The translations under genes and the position numbers were made by a program. 60,000 nt of DNA from Lineus longissimus (taxonomy: Eukaryota; Nemertea; Pilidiophora; Heteronemertea; Lineidae), in assembly GCF_910592395.1 (NCBI RefSeq), contig NC_088314.1, forward strand, positions 1,366,001 through 1,426,000, in the 5' to 3' direction. Below the pieces are notes generated by a model. It ran no database searches. It saw only the letters and a list, made by a program, of their open reading frames with translations, and was not told where the DNA came from. Shown here piece by piece: positions 24,630 through 36,050 of the stretch. Positions within the stretch are counted from its first letter, which is position 1. Every line of letters begins with the position of its first letter.

Positions 24630-24938
24630 TCATGGTTGGGGTGGTTTTCCTTTTACAGGACAAGCGATAACACCAACCGATGCATGAACATCTTTATCAT
24701 TCTCGGTGTCCAAGCTGGTGAATGGCATATTGGGTGGAATATATACCTCACTATTGGCTAGACAGGCACTATTTCTAAATGCAACACCGTGCATCTCGGT
24801 CACAAATTGCGTTCTTACAGATAAAAAACCAAGCTCACACGAGATGATGTTGTCTTGGGTATAAATCGCCAGAGGTTTTATTGAACAGGAAGCCATCCTT
24901 CCGGCCCATACGTAGGCATGGATAAAGATCGAAAACAT
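24630..24938 (-). CDS. Possible small secreted protein
   Basis: A 102-codon minus-strand frame begins MFSIFIHAYVWAGRMASC, which resembles a signal peptide. The rest contains further cysteines (IISCEL, NSACLANSEVYIPPNMPF, VGVIACPVKGKP). No splice sites or poly(A) signal clearly support it, and frames of this length are expected by chance here. Confidence 0.2.
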   Translation of the reverse strand: MFSIFIHAYVWAGRMASCSIKPLAIYTQDNIISCELGFLSVRTQFVTEMHGVAFRNSACLANSEVYIPPNMPFTSLDTENDKDVHASVGVIACPVKGKPPQP

Positions 24939-27144
24939 TCTGAATATAATTGATTTCAATGGACGTCGTTCATCAGGAAAAAATGATATACCTTTATCTT
25001 AGTTGTGGCCACGTGTCTACTGCAGGCGAGTCCCATACATAAGTCAGAGGTGAAAAGCTCTTGTCAATAAAACACACCGTCTCGGTGATCTCCGGTTGTC
25101 ATGGTGGTATAGATCTAATCAACTCATAATTGGTTCAAACAGCTGGTACTTCTTCTGTATGACATTTGGATACATTTCGGCACAGACTCTATATTTCACA
25201 CAGTCTCATAAACGAACGGGGAGAATATATATATACCCGCCTATACACCATGTCTATTTCTGGTAAGATTGTGAAAGCATGACATTGTTCCACTGTGAAG
25301 CAGGGAGATCATCCCTTGATAGGTGTCATTATCACTTGATAGTAATAGCAGGTACGGGACATTATGTTAAAACGACACCACAGAGTACAGTAATTTTCCA
25401 GTGCCAGTAACCTATTCTCCATCTCTTGTCAGAACCGTTCAAATATAGATCCATTAATTGAAGTCATATCGCTGACACTTCACTCACGATCTTGATCACA
25501 TTTCAATCCCACTTCAATTAATCCAACCCCATGCCTACGCCATCAAGCTGCTAAGGACCTGGCATCATGTTAAATTGAGGAAAAAAAATCCCAGGATTAT
25601 TCAAGCGAGAGTGCGATAGACCACTATTGTCATAAACTAGAACTCGCTGGGAGAGCCGTTAAGCCTAGGGGCACTTGGCATTTTTGGATTCATTCATACA
25701 GCAAGCGTCTGGTAGTCAAGGTGGATTATGATAACACAAATACGTGACTTGCACTCCAGTCCCGTAATCGCAGTGGTCCTTCTCCTCAACGATCTTAAAG
25801 CTAATTGTCCGAGTGGGGCTCGCTACGATTCCACTTATTCTGATTAGTAAACATAAAGGGTTGTTCATGATATCAAGGGATTCCAGGTTTGAGGCTTTTT
25901 GATGAGATATCACGTTAACAAGCTTACCAAACGTGATCAACCCGTTTAGAACGGTGTTGGGGGGAGAGAGCAATCTGCCCGTAAGGCAAGGTGTCTAATT
26001 CACTTTGCAGCGCTATCATCATTTCTGACAACCGGGTTGATATCCGCGTTATATCCCTCTCAATATTCTACGCATAAATACATAATACACTCTTTGGTAG
26101 ATCTAAAGGGACCGTTGTAAGATGGAACCTTTTGAAGCACCGGGTAGGTGATAAATAGACCTATCAATCATAAAACCCAACCTGAATAATGATATGAGGT
26201 TGGAGTCAATATTAGAGTCTTAACGAGTCTGGCCAGTCTGACCATTAACCATACGGTGCCAGAACATCATCAACGCAAATTAATTCTGTGTTATTTTTTC
26301 ATGGCGATATTGCAGAGACAGATACAATTTTGATTTCTATATACTGATATACGCGTTCAGCTGCTTCCTGTTAGTCCCAGTATTCATAGCATTAAATCAC
26401 GGGATGGTAATATCCGATTCACCAAGGCAAATTAGGTATTTGCTCCGGGCAGTGTCTGCTCCATCATCAAGAAGGTGCCCCTAATCTAAGAAACCTGTTA
26501 TCATAAAGGAGAGTTTCACGTCCCGAGTGGTAACATGTGTGATCAAAGGTGATTTAGCACGCGACCCTTTGATTTGCCGATGAGAAAATTAGCCAGGGAA
26601 AATTGGCTAGGACAGCCTGGAACACGAGGCTGCCTTAGACTTGACCGCCACAAATATTGACTCAAAGGCAGAATACTGTCCTCTCTAACACGTGTAATTA
26701 GGAGCTGCCTTGGAGAGGAGTTCTCTAGAACTTAATTTCAAGTTGCAGCTTTCAGCCTGGAGGACCTAATTAAGTGTCCGGTATAGTATAAATCAAAGGT
26801 AATGCAGATTAAGTAACATTCGTAAGAGCGGACAAGTGTAATAATTGATCAGTCAGATTTTGACTTTTTTCCTTTCATGTGGATTCGACGATGGGAACTG
26901 CTCAAGTAGAGTAGAAGGTGTTTGGCCAGCCGGCAGCTTCGTAATACCACAAAACAACAAAAACTAACGATGGAAGACAGTTACGCCAAAAGTAGTCCTT
27001 ATACTGATTTTGTCTGCAAAAGTTCACATGTCTTCAACAGACACATCGAAATGTCATAACATTACCCAGCTGCCTCCTTTAGATGTCAAGCTGGCTTCCT
27101 TTCGAAGATATAAAAATCATCTTACGCAAGTGAATTGTGATTAC
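24939..27144. other. Stretch without a secure gene
   Basis: A minus-strand frame at 25716-25991 contains NLESLDIMNNPLC, which is leucine-rich-repeat-like, and GTGVQVTYLC, which is sushi-like. The two resemblances do not agree with each other and there is no splice support, so no call is made. Confidence 0.35.
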
Positions 27145-27200
27145 CTCAAAGGATAACCGTCGGCATGAAAATGATTTAATTGGTCATGTCTTAGAACATG
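27145..27200 (-). CDS. Candidate 56-nt exon, minus strand
   Basis: Read on the minus strand, a good acceptor (CAGTTGATCTAATTGCAG) is followed by 18 codons (HVLRHDQLNHFHADGYPL) and the donor TTGAG/GTAATC. It is short, so chance is a serious alternative. No neighbouring exon was matched. Confidence 0.25.
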
Positions 27201-27451
27201 CTGCAATTAGATCAACTGAAGTGGTATGCTCATCATAAGTGCACACTGCCCATTCTCTTTCTGCATGGGAAATGTCTGATGTAGTTAAATCCTGATGCAA
27301 TCAGTGCTACCACCAGAAAACTCAATAAAGCATGCCCCCTCGACATAAGAGCTACACAATTACAAGCCTTGGTCAAGTGGTTTCATTCGATAAACTAGAT
27401 CAGCGCTGATGGTTGAAGACTTCGACCACTATTTTCCGCTCTGCCGCCAAG

Positions 27452-27793
27452 ATGATCCAACAGAGACCAGGGAAACGCAGCAGCATTAGAGGTGAGCATG
27501 TGTTGGCCACGATGCGATCGAAATAGAATCCCTTGTCAAGTCGGGGTGAATGATGTTTATCGATCAGTTGTTGGTCAGTGACTTATCGTCGACATTCGAA
27601 GAGAAAGTGGCACTAGTCTTCAGCTACACACTCCGACGAAATGGACGACGTTAGCTACAAGGAAAGTCCTTGGCAATATGAAAACGTTGAAGCCAAAAAG
27701 ACACACAGGAGCTACAGCCGACCGAGCCTCTGCGTTGATATTTCTGGTCGAGGACATTTAGTCATGGCATTTCCCTTAAGCTGGATCATATGA
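27452..27793 (+). CDS. Two-exon small protein, 69 residues, unknown
   Basis: Exon 1 (27452-27491) has an excellent start context (GCCGCCAAGATGA), reads MIQQRPGKRSSIR and leaves in phase 1 at AGAG/GTGAGC. Exon 2 (27624-27793) follows the acceptor CTAGTCTTCAG. Its first two bases complete an Ala codon and the frame continues THSDEMDDVSYKESPWQYE, NVEAKKTHRSYSRPSLC, then a hydrophobic end MAFPLSWII and TGA. The basic and acidic tracts look like a cytosolic tail, with a possible Tyr-based signal (YENV). The intron is 132 bp. The last residues may be intron if an unseen donor is used. The family is not recognised. Confidence 0.4.
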
Positions 27794-27873
27794 CCTTAGG
27801 TGAAGAGAGCGCCGACCTTGAGGGGTTAGGAGGGACTTCGATTGCTTAACTACCTTTCTGACATTTCGATATA

Positions 27874-28194
27874 ATGAGAGCACGTATCGGCGAGCCTGAG
27901 ACATTTCGAGCTTGTTCATTCGTGTCACGTGATCGACTCATTCTCTCATTAATGGTCTGGATGGGGCAATGTGTCGTATTTAAATATGAACAGAGAGAAC
28001 AGAAAGAGCTTGTTGCTTTTTATTTTAACGGCAAAACAGTTTCTCCGAGTGGTTTGCTTGATTGGCATTCCTTGTTTCGATCAGGCAAACTCCTTAATAT
28101 TATAGAACAAAGACAATATAGCATAAAACGTCGCATTTCGATGACTCCAAGTTGCAAGAAGTTTCTTCGTCAAAGTTTGGACATTGCTTCTTAG
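27874..28194 (+). CDS. 106-codon open frame, unknown
   Basis: It begins at ATG with MRARIGEPETFRACSF and ends TAG. It lies just downstream of the two-exon model at 27452-27793, in a region richer in CpG than its surroundings. No splice signals or known motifs are visible, and it may be chance. Confidence 0.2.
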   Translation: MRARIGEPETFRACSFVSRDRLILSLMVWMGQCVVFKYEQREQKELVAFYFNGKTVSPSGLLDWHSLFRSGKLLNIIEQRQYSIKRRISMTPSCKKFLRQSLDIAS

Positions 28195-28303
28195 GTCCAG
28201 GCGATGCATCTCTGCATTCTAACTACCCAATGTCGGGTTGTTAGAATACATTAGCCATGAATCATTCATGAAAGTTGCCCAATAAACTGCGCAGCTGCGA
28301 TAG

Positions 28304-28420
28304 CCAGCACTGCTTCCACTGATCTACAAATTGAATCTATATCGAGCAAGATTGGGGTGGATCTTTCTTGCGTGGAGCTGTACCTGTCAATGCCGAGCTA
28401 CATGGCCGAGCTGACAGAAG
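28304..28420 (+). CDS. Candidate internal exon
   Basis: After an acceptor-like CGATAG, an open segment reads STASTDLQIESISSKIGVDL then ELYLSMPSYMAELTE and ends at the donor GAAG/GTACAA in phase 1. The same frame is open upstream from about 28259. The composition is protein-like. It could belong with the 27452-27793 model but no phase-consistent join was found. Confidence 0.28.
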
Positions 28421-30220
28421 GTACAAGCCAATCAACGCCTATTAGATTGATCGTCTGTCACTAAAGATGAAGGAGATGAGGGGAAAAAAGCGATGGCGAA
28501 TTACTGACGAGCATGCAGCGAATTTTGCAGTGTGAAGTGGTGAAAGACAACAGAAAAACAATCAACGGAAGAGAGGAAACCATAAAAAAGACCAAGGTAA
28601 AATCGACAACGGAAAAAAGGATCAAAGCCATCAGCACGACATCGCGCGAAGGGCACCCACCAGTTTATTCCGTGTTCATTTCCTCGATATTATCAAACAA
28701 CAAAAGAAAATCTACTTGATTAATACTTGTATAGTCCTATTTTTAACTCTGGCACGAACCTTTCCAAATTGCATCTACAGTTGCAAATGCTATTTTTATC
28801 AAGTTAATCAAGTTACAACTGGGAGGCCTATGTTCGATCTGGTCGCTTCTTTTGATTATACTGCGTGGTTGCTGAGGTTCATGTCCAGGCAGTTGTCTCG
28901 CTTCATATGCGATATGCGTTTAACTGTTATTTAACAACAGGGTTTCTCTATTAAATACTGATCAAGTCACTGACATGTCTGATCTTGCCGTAATTATCTT
29001 GTTGACAATGACAACTCAATAGTCTGACCTGGACTCAACAGCTTATTGCTGGCAGCTTAGGTGCATGTCAAAGCGGTTGCATCCCTTAGTGAGCTTCGCC
29101 AAGCTATAAACAGACTGTAGCCTGTAAGGTATACTACTTGAGCTAAGAAGATATGCACTTGGGTTTCTCAATTTTCTGAGATTCGGTGCTGGTCATAATA
29201 TCCATTCTTTGCTCTTAAGTTGGAAACAAAAGCTTATTCGTACCAGTCTTGTGATGTCACAAGAAACCGCTGCGGGGATTCTTCCTGGTTATGTGGTATT
29301 CCCAGCCAGCACACTGGCGATGTGTCATTGTGTTTCTAACACCTTGTCCACTAATTCATTAGTTTCTAATGCATACTAACAAGGTGAACAGAGGGTGTAT
29401 CGAAGCTGTGGGAATGCCAATGAGCGAACTATTTAGTGACAATAGCCCGGGACAATAGGACACAATGTCGTATTCTTCTCTCGCAGCGAGATCAATTGTA
29501 GATATCCAAGAAGTACATAAAAAGAAAGTGAGGGGCTTCTGTCTTTCTATAAATACTAGGGTTACTTCTGGTTTGAAATTACTTCTAAGATAGCGAACAA
29601 AGACGATGTCTTTATTGTCTTTTATCTTCGTTGTTGGAACAATACGTTTGGTCTCAGACCTTAGTCTTTCTAGGTTTTCCTGTCCATCGTACGTTGCCTT
29701 CTTTACCTGCCCCTAGTTCCCTTAATGAAAGCTAGCTGGCGACAGAAAAGAAACTTAATATCTCAAAATAAGGCAAAACACTGTTCTCAAATTAAGGTGA
29801 CAATAGAAGGCGATTATCCTTTTGTTGTTGCTGTTTTCAAATTGTACCTTTTGTCCGGACATTTATCTTTTATTGTTGTTGTGTCTAATTGTAGTTAAAT
29901 CACAGCACGGTCATTCGATAGGTCCAGGGATGCTGGTTAGTGACATAGAGAACAACTAACTGTTCTAATAGGCTTTGACACATGCTTGTCTTGAAGCAAA
30001 ATATGTTTCGAAATGTTTCTTTTCACAACTATCTCAATAAATTGCTTTCCGTTAAATAAATCTTTATCATTGGATTCCGTTTCCAAAGGACTTTTAGAAG
30101 CACAGCTCCGTTGAAATAAAGCTAAGCGATTGGTCTAAGCCGGCCTTTGGGATCGAGCTGGGAAACCTTGTACACTTATTGTGCACTCCCAATGTTCCCA
30201 CTGCGTTGGTGCCTCACATG
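28421..30220. other. No secure gene
   Basis: A lysine-rich plus-strand frame at 28513-28719 and T-rich stretches with repeated TTGTTGTTG near 29.82-29.88 kb. Nothing identifiable. Confidence 0.45.
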
Positions 30221-30590
30221 TCAAACAGTTGGCCACTCTTGATATTCAATTCCCCGTGATGCTTGATAACTACAATGTCATGTATCAAGCAATCCAAGTG
30301 ACTTGTAAATGCAACCACTTTCCAACGTCTTTATTGTGGATGGTGCCTACTTTGTATGAGATTTCCGTTTCCCTCAGGGCGAACTATCAAACCCATTATA
30401 AACCTTTACCTAAAGACAGATATCATTTTGGTGTCCTTCACCCAAGTCCAATTCCCTCTGCAACACAGAAAAAATCTCAATTGATTATGAGTAACCACCG
30501 TAGATGGTTTGCCAAGAGGAATCACTAGCAATTACCTCTGTAACTAGGATGATCTCCAGGGAAAACCTTCACATCAATCTCTACCCCACT
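30221..30590 (-). CDS. Three-exon minus-strand model, unknown protein
   Basis: Exon A (30590-30536) follows a strong acceptor (TAGTCCTCTTATTGACAG), reads SGVEIDVKVFPGDHPSYR and leaves in phase 1 at AGAG/GTAATT. Exon B (30455-30410) uses the second AG of a tandem acceptor (TGTGTTGCAGAG), reads GNWTWVKDTKMISVFR across the joins, and leaves in phase 2 at TTTAG/GTAAAG. Exon C (30269-30221) follows CATTGTAG, reads YQASRGIEYQEWPTV and stops. Introns are 80 and 140 bp. All phases agree only if the second AG is used for exon B. Upstream exons were not found. The extended hydrophilic look suggests an extracellular or beta-rich domain, but no family is recognised. Confidence 0.38.
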
Positions 30591-33410
30591 CTGTCAATAA
30601 GAGGACTAGAGAGATGTAATGGAACATTCTCTGACCCACAGCTATAGTCATCAACCATTTATGCCTGCACCTGCCTGGCTGCAAAAGAAACTGATGGAAG
30701 AATTGGAAAGAATCCGTTCAGTGTTTATTATGTTTGTCATGGATTGGATAATGCTACATATGTAGTATAGCCAGAGGGCTCTTTTGTATGGAAAGCTCAT
30801 AAGCATCATATCAGTGGTGATTGAAAGTAATCTCAACATGAAATCGACCCAGTAGTTTCCACATAGTGGCCCAAAGGACGATGTCATTAACTGAGGAAAA
30901 AGTTTTTATTTGAAGCAAATGCTATGCCTGTTGTTTACTCGTCAATTAATGTTTCAAAAACCAAGCAGACTGCGACAAATAGCGTGAAGATACAGCATAT
31001 CTGTTGAAGTAAAGGCATTTAGATGTCAAATTAGCAAGCACTGCAAGGCAAAAACCACTTTTGCTTTATAATCACCAGTGTGTGGCAGCGAAGTCCCCCT
31101 TATGATTACTTTCGGATAACTGTTAAAATCTGACCATTAAGGGTATTATCAACATAACCCATGATAATAACAAAACGATTTTGATATTAATGTTATGACT
31201 GCGGCTCCAGTGATGAAATACAGAAAACTATTCCACTCAGGCTATTATTAGAAAACGAGAGTTTGGGAATAAATACAGTATTCTTGACTTTCACTAAACT
31301 AAATGCATATCATCCAGCTATTAAAGTATGTTACCCGACGATGAGGCTTGGGCAGGTTGGCAAATATCGGTTTCCGTTTTCCGATGAAGCAAGCACTCAC
31401 GCGAGATGGAGAGGTAATAAAATGCGTAAATACGTCAAATATTAAAAAAAATCAAGTAGTTTAAGTTTGGTTTGCCGATATTAGAGTCATGTTTTGTATC
31501 TCTTATTAACTGTTACCTATGAGTTTATTGGTGTTCCGACCGTGTAGAACAAATTAAAGTACTCGTCCTTTTTTCACACAAAATTAATAGAATGGTCGTT
31601 TGGTAAAGGTACACAAAACAGCATTGCAAATATACATTTTCGCATTTAATGATTGTTGGAACTGTGTGAGTCCAAGTCAAGTGAAATAGCTATAATTTGG
31701 CCGCATAACACCGATGATATATGAAATCACCGAAAAAATATCTAGTTGCACCTATATCCGTCTTATTAGGCAAATCCTGACACATCTCCTTTTTTCCCAG
31801 TGGTGGAACAATGACAAAATAATAAAATTGAGATGAGGCATAAAAATGTACTCTCTGTACTTTTAGTTGCTTGTTGCCCTCGTAATCATCTGCTGTAGTG
31901 GGTGGGAGATTGTATCGATTGTATTAACATCAGGTGAAGCACGACTCGTCACCATTTAGAGCCTGCTGAAGGCCGGTTCATTTCAATTCAGTTTAAATCA
32001 TTTGACATCTTTTAATCTATTGTCACGGCAATTTGACAAGAAACATATCATATCTCGCCCTGAATATTGACAGATGATATTGATGTGTAAATCAAACTGT
32101 CACTTTGAAGCTACCATTAAGGATTGAGAGAGGAATGTGTCATTATTGCCTTTAAAGTGACATAAGTGCTTTCGAGATCCAACAAATTGCTCATATTATT
32201 GGTGCTTCCAAACTACTAATTGGTGGCACTTTGCATACTCAAATTCCACGCCGGTATGGGGCCGGTATGGCTTGATGCCAAAGTCCCTCAGGGAAAAATG
32301 GAGGAAATGTAATTAAGTGATGGAGGGCCCGCAGCTCACTTGGCGGCTCCGGGAATGGAATATGGAATATCGTTAGATTAACAGCCTACTCATTATAAGT
32401 ATGCCATATGGAGTATTGTAAGTTTGAAGGATGAGCAGAAATCACTTTTCCAATGCTTCGGACTACCGTTCCACCCCGGCTTAATAGATGGATAGATCAT
32501 TAGATGAATAGTACAAAGAATCAATGGAATTATTGAGGGAATTGTTTATTGGTACCGTTAGTCGATAAAATTGTGAATGAATTGCATATTGACAATCACC
32601 ACTTAATCATTGGCGTGGTGATATACCGCCATACATTTGAAATAATTAAATACGTTTGATACATCTTCGAAAATTTGTTTGTGTGCCGAGCCCTACTTTC
32701 ATAATTTCGGTGATAACTTGATACCGATACAAAGAAAGGGAGCTTCGTTAAATGCTTTCTTGACATTCACATGGTTGGCAGCATCCTAATACCACGTTAA
32801 GAACGCTTCACTGAAAGTTATAAAACCAAGGAAATTGATATTTCTGGTTCAGCACTTGATTTGTAAATTTTAAATTAGTCTGCAAATGAATTTCAGAATA
32901 CTAATTTTCTCCCGGTTGACAACATGTTTTTGTGCTCCTCGTAGAAGGTACCAAGTCAATGAAAGGCTGTAATTCAATGCGAAATAGCTTTGAGTCAGTT
33001 AAAAACAAAACAGGACTTGAAATAATTTTCAAATGTTCTAACGTTTGCTGCCAACTCGACAATCTATTTCCATGCAATGGGTCTCTGTAGCAATTACTAA
33101 TTATCGAACTCCACCATGATGAAGTAGAGCCCAGTCCATTGCGTACAGGATTGACTTTCGTGTGGATTTGGAATAGGATAGATAAGCATATTTTTGGTAC
33201 AGCTAATTGATGAAAGAAACCCCTTGTCCTCACAACAGATAAATCACCTCAATTGCACGAAAACACGATCCAATCATCCCTCTGACGTAAATGCACAGAA
33301 GAAACCTCGCAAAAATGTATCTGGCCAGGAAAAATCGGCATGCATAGGCTGACTTTTCGCATATCGCCGTGTGGCGTTAGTGCCGATTTCTAGCAAGTCA
33401 TCACCTTTTA
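30591..33410. other. Stretch without a secure gene
   Basis: A very strong minus-strand acceptor (TTCTTCCATCAGTTTCTTTT then GCAG) at about 30680 may start an exon upstream of the 30221-30590 model, but no phase-consistent join was found. The rest is AT-rich with one imperfect inverted repeat (TGTCACTTT near 32.10 kb and its complement near 32.16 kb). Confidence 0.35.
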
Positions 33411-33534
33411 ATGAACAGCATGGCGGAGAGTGGAAACCTGATGTGTTTTGGTGCCACTCTTCTGAAAAGTGAGACGTTTCGCGATTATCATGGTGGGATC
33501 CGTTCCAAGTTCCAAGAATGTCAAACTATGAAAG
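33411..33534 (+). CDS. Candidate first coding exon
   Basis: Two in-frame ATGs; the second (33420) has an AGCATGGCGG context like the other proposed starts in this window. The frame reads MAESGNLMCFGATLLKSET and continues to the donor AAAG/GTAACA in phase 1. Unspliced, the frame runs on to 33674. No partner exon was matched and the product is unknown. Confidence 0.25.
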
Positions 33535-33674
33535 GTAACATCTCGATTTTAATGTTACATGTGTCATATATCCTTTTCGCACCAGCGGTCTCGAATGGTT
33601 TTGAGTTGCATGTTCTGTGTTTGAGTCGACAGAACGGAGCCACGACCGACAAGATGCGCAGACGCTTTATTTAA

Positions 33675-34052
33675 CGTTAGGCACTGTTGGGTCTCTGAAC
33701 TGAAATTGAGACCACCGGGTGAAGCCACCTGAGAAAGTTCAAATTCCGACACAGATCTTTGACGGAAGCGTCTTAGAACTGGGGCTACATTTTATTGTCA
33801 ATGCTATCAATAACAGCATTTATGGTATTGAAATTAGATACTCGAGTATGACACATTCAATACAAAGCAACTCGTCAGTTCTCGCTTGCACCTGACATCT
33901 TCACTTATAGGCATCGTTTGTGCTTGATATCCAAGATATCTTCCTTCAGGGATCCTTCACTAATTCATACGTAGATAAGGCTGAATGCGTGTCATTAAAA
34001 CACCTTGCCTATACCAGGTGCCATTAGATGCAGCTAAACATGAATCACCATT
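33675..34052. other. No feature seen
   Basis: No repeat, RNA gene or exon signal recognised. Confidence 0.5.
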
Positions 34053-34307
34053 TTGATGAAGACATACTATCCTGGGGCAAGGGCGATCTGTATTACTTTA
34101 GGAATTAGACCACTTGTATATAAAGTCTATGAGCAATTTAATGAAAATGGGAATGAGAGCCAAGACATACCAAAACAAATTGAAACATTGCACAAGCTAT
34201 CACACTTTTATGTTCTTTGCTTCATTGATCCATTGAAATGTTATCATTCTGCATGCCCCCAAAGAAGGTTTAGCAACACTGATATGTCAGCAGCTTCATC
34301 CAACTGA
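34053..34307 (+). CDS. 84-codon open frame, unknown
   Basis: An open frame with ATG at 34056 (MKTYYPGARAICITLGIRPL, then VYEQFNENGNESQDIPKQIE) ending TGA. The composition is protein-like but there is no splice or family support. It lies just upstream of the repeat nest. Confidence 0.2.
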   Translation: MMKTYYPGARAICITLGIRPLVYKVYEQFNENGNESQDIPKQIETLHKLSHFYVLCFIDPLKCYHSACPQRRFSNTDMSAASSN

Positions 34308-34382
34308 TGGTGAGACAATGTAGATGCGTAACAGTGATTACTTAATCAATACCACGGTCGGTAGATGTAGGAACAAAATGTT

Positions 34383-34480
34383 CAGATTTTGCATCCAGTT
34401 ACACATTCGCATTGATAAGTAACCAAGCTGTAAACAATGTATACTTATTCATCCGTATGTGTACCTGGATGCAAAATCTG
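34383..34480. mobile_element. Palindromic fold-back (MITE-like) element, family B
   Basis: The left end CAGATTTTGCATCCAGTTAC and the right end, read in reverse complement, CAGATTTTGCATCCAGGTAC, are near-identical. The symmetry continues inward (ACACAT, then ATAAGTA) to a short centre, so almost the whole 98 bp can fold into one hairpin. Outside the arms, AAAATG-CAG-like bases extend the symmetry a little. There is no obvious target-site duplication and no coding capacity. The right flank is shared with the relic near 14.1 kb. Confidence 0.75.
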
Positions 34481-34678
34481 CATTTTTTTCTTCCAACTTC
34501 TGCCGACGGCGGTGCTGATTAAAAAGTCTCAAAGGAGAATTGTGCTTTTCAACACCAGACAAACAAGAGGAATTTCCATTCACCTGCCGCGTTCCCACTG
34601 AAATCAAGTCAGCCGATCCAAAGAAAGAAATCAGTCTCAAAGATGTCACACGCAAAAGAAGAACTTTGTACGAGACAA

Positions 34679-34798
34679 TGGCTGATATGAATAAAGTTTA
34701 GCAATTGCTTTTACTTCAATTTTGTACAGAAAGGCCAAGTGTAAATGTACATGGAGTTTTAGATAAAAGTATTTGCTAGTCTTTATTCATATCACCCA
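34679..34798 (-). mobile_element. 120-bp fold-back (MITE-like) element, family A, copy 1
   Basis: Terminal inverted repeats of about 35 bp (TGG-TGATATGAATAAAG at the left, its complement ending CACCCA at the right) enclose about 50 bp. Reversed, it matches the element at 47074-47193 with about nine differences and no gaps. Its own arms differ at about five positions, so it looks older than the other copy. No clear target-site duplication. Confidence 0.85.
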
Positions 34799-35082
34799 AT
34801 ACTATGTTCTTCTGCAGCTCCGTTTTTCGGTATCCAGGTTGAGATTGCGTTCAACTTCAGAGCTGCCTCATTATATGGTGCTGACATGCGACTGCAGGAT
34901 TTGATTTTTTAAATTTCATGTTTCAAGTATCAACTTCGCTGCCGTTAGACAAATGAAGATGCTAGAGTAAGAAGGTCGTCTATTGCCAAGAGAGTTGGTA
35001 ACATAATCAGTCGACACCTACGTTCAAGATCTGGTGTGACTACAATGACGTTTTATAGGTCGGACCAATAAGTGTTGTGTTT
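34799..35082. other. No feature seen
   Basis: AT-rich sequence with no recognised structure. Confidence 0.5.
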
Positions 35083-35370
35083 TCAATGAACCTCGTCATG
35101 GCTTTTGTCTGTTCTCTCGAACAGAAAATGGCACCTGATCGTCTTGGCACTAGCATCTACAATATTATAGCCAGTGGTTATTTCTTTGAACGAATAGAGC
35201 ACGGTTACATGACGTACCAAAACAGATGAAGATACTTCCGAAGACAGCACTTCTTCTTCTATAGTAACTCGATGCAAGGAAGCCCTATTCTGTGTTAAGC
35301 CAATGCGATGGTTAGGTACAATAGAAACAATGACAAACACTGCCTTCCTAATAAAGCAATAACATCTCAT
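35083..35370 (-). CDS. Open frame, possibly secreted, unknown
   Basis: The minus-strand ATG at 35370 gives MRCYCFIRKAVFVIVSIV, which resembles a short signal or anchor sequence. It is followed by RVTIEEEVLSSEVSSSVLV, HVTVLYSFKEITTGYNIVD and a basic end before a stop. A donor-like GACGAG/GTTCAT lies at the end. The alternating hydrophobic pattern would suit a beta-sandwich domain, but no family is recognised. Confidence 0.25.
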   Translation of the reverse strand: MRCYCFIRKAVFVIVSIVPNHRIGLTQNRASLHRVTIEEEVLSSEVSSSVLVRHVTVLYSFKEITTGYNIVDASAKTIRCHFLFERTDKSHDEVH

Positions 35371-35666
35371 ATTCTCAAATAATTTCAAGTTCTATCAATC
35401 TAAAAGCTAGATGCATCCGGTTTCCTTTAAATGATGATCCACTCATAGCTCACAAAGCTTAATTGATGATGAGCTATGTCAACCGACACGATAGGGGACC
35501 GGTTCACCTGACATGGTGCTAATGTCTGCCGTTAGGCCGTTACTATTGTTTCAGGTGACTTGACAAACAGAGTGACAGGCATTCCGCCATGTCGGATATG
35601 AGGACGGGTATATTACCTGATAAACTCATTTTGGAGCTTGACTGAACGTACTAATATGAGCTGACG

Positions 35667-36029
35667 TTAGAGGTTAATGAATTCAAAGATATGAATATTT
35701 GCGAAAGGGGAAAGAAGATAACTGTTCCTCGTGTGATAAGAACAATGTATTGAAAGACAAATTCGCACTGGAACCGCAGAACCTCGCAGGGAAGGAATGT
35801 TTTTGCTTTGGTTTTGCGCTCTCTTACAGACTCTGTCAAAATCTTGATTGCAGCGCAACAGCAGCATGTGCATTAGTGCAATGAAGAGTGTGTCACCGAC
35901 TCCTGACATGTTCTTAAAGGAGACAAGGACAACTGCCGCTAGTTCACAATATGCAATTACCACCTTCATCAATGTCACCGTGAAACTTTTGAAGAGTCTC
36001 CGACAAACACAATTTCGCCTTTCATTCAT
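35667..36029 (-). CDS. Open frame with two possible membrane helices
   Basis: From ATG at 36029 the minus strand encodes MNERRNCVCRRLFKSFTVT, then MKVVIAYCELAAVVLVSF and DTLFIALMHMLLL, two hydrophobic stretches. The later part is less convincing. No splice evidence; a chance frame is quite possible. Confidence 0.17.
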   Translation of the reverse strand: MNERRNCVCRRLFKSFTVTLMKVVIAYCELAAVVLVSFKNMSGVGDTLFIALMHMLLLRCNQDFDRVCKRAQNQSKNIPSLRGSAVPVRICLSIHCSYHTRNSYLLSPFANIHIFEFINL

Positions 36030-36050
36030 GTTTGGTTCGTTAGTAGCCAA

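Noticed and set aside
25716-25991. Leucine-rich repeat or sushi domain on the minus strand
   Set aside because: NLESLDIMNNP and GTGVQVTYLC suggest two different folds in one short frame with no splice support; likely chance.
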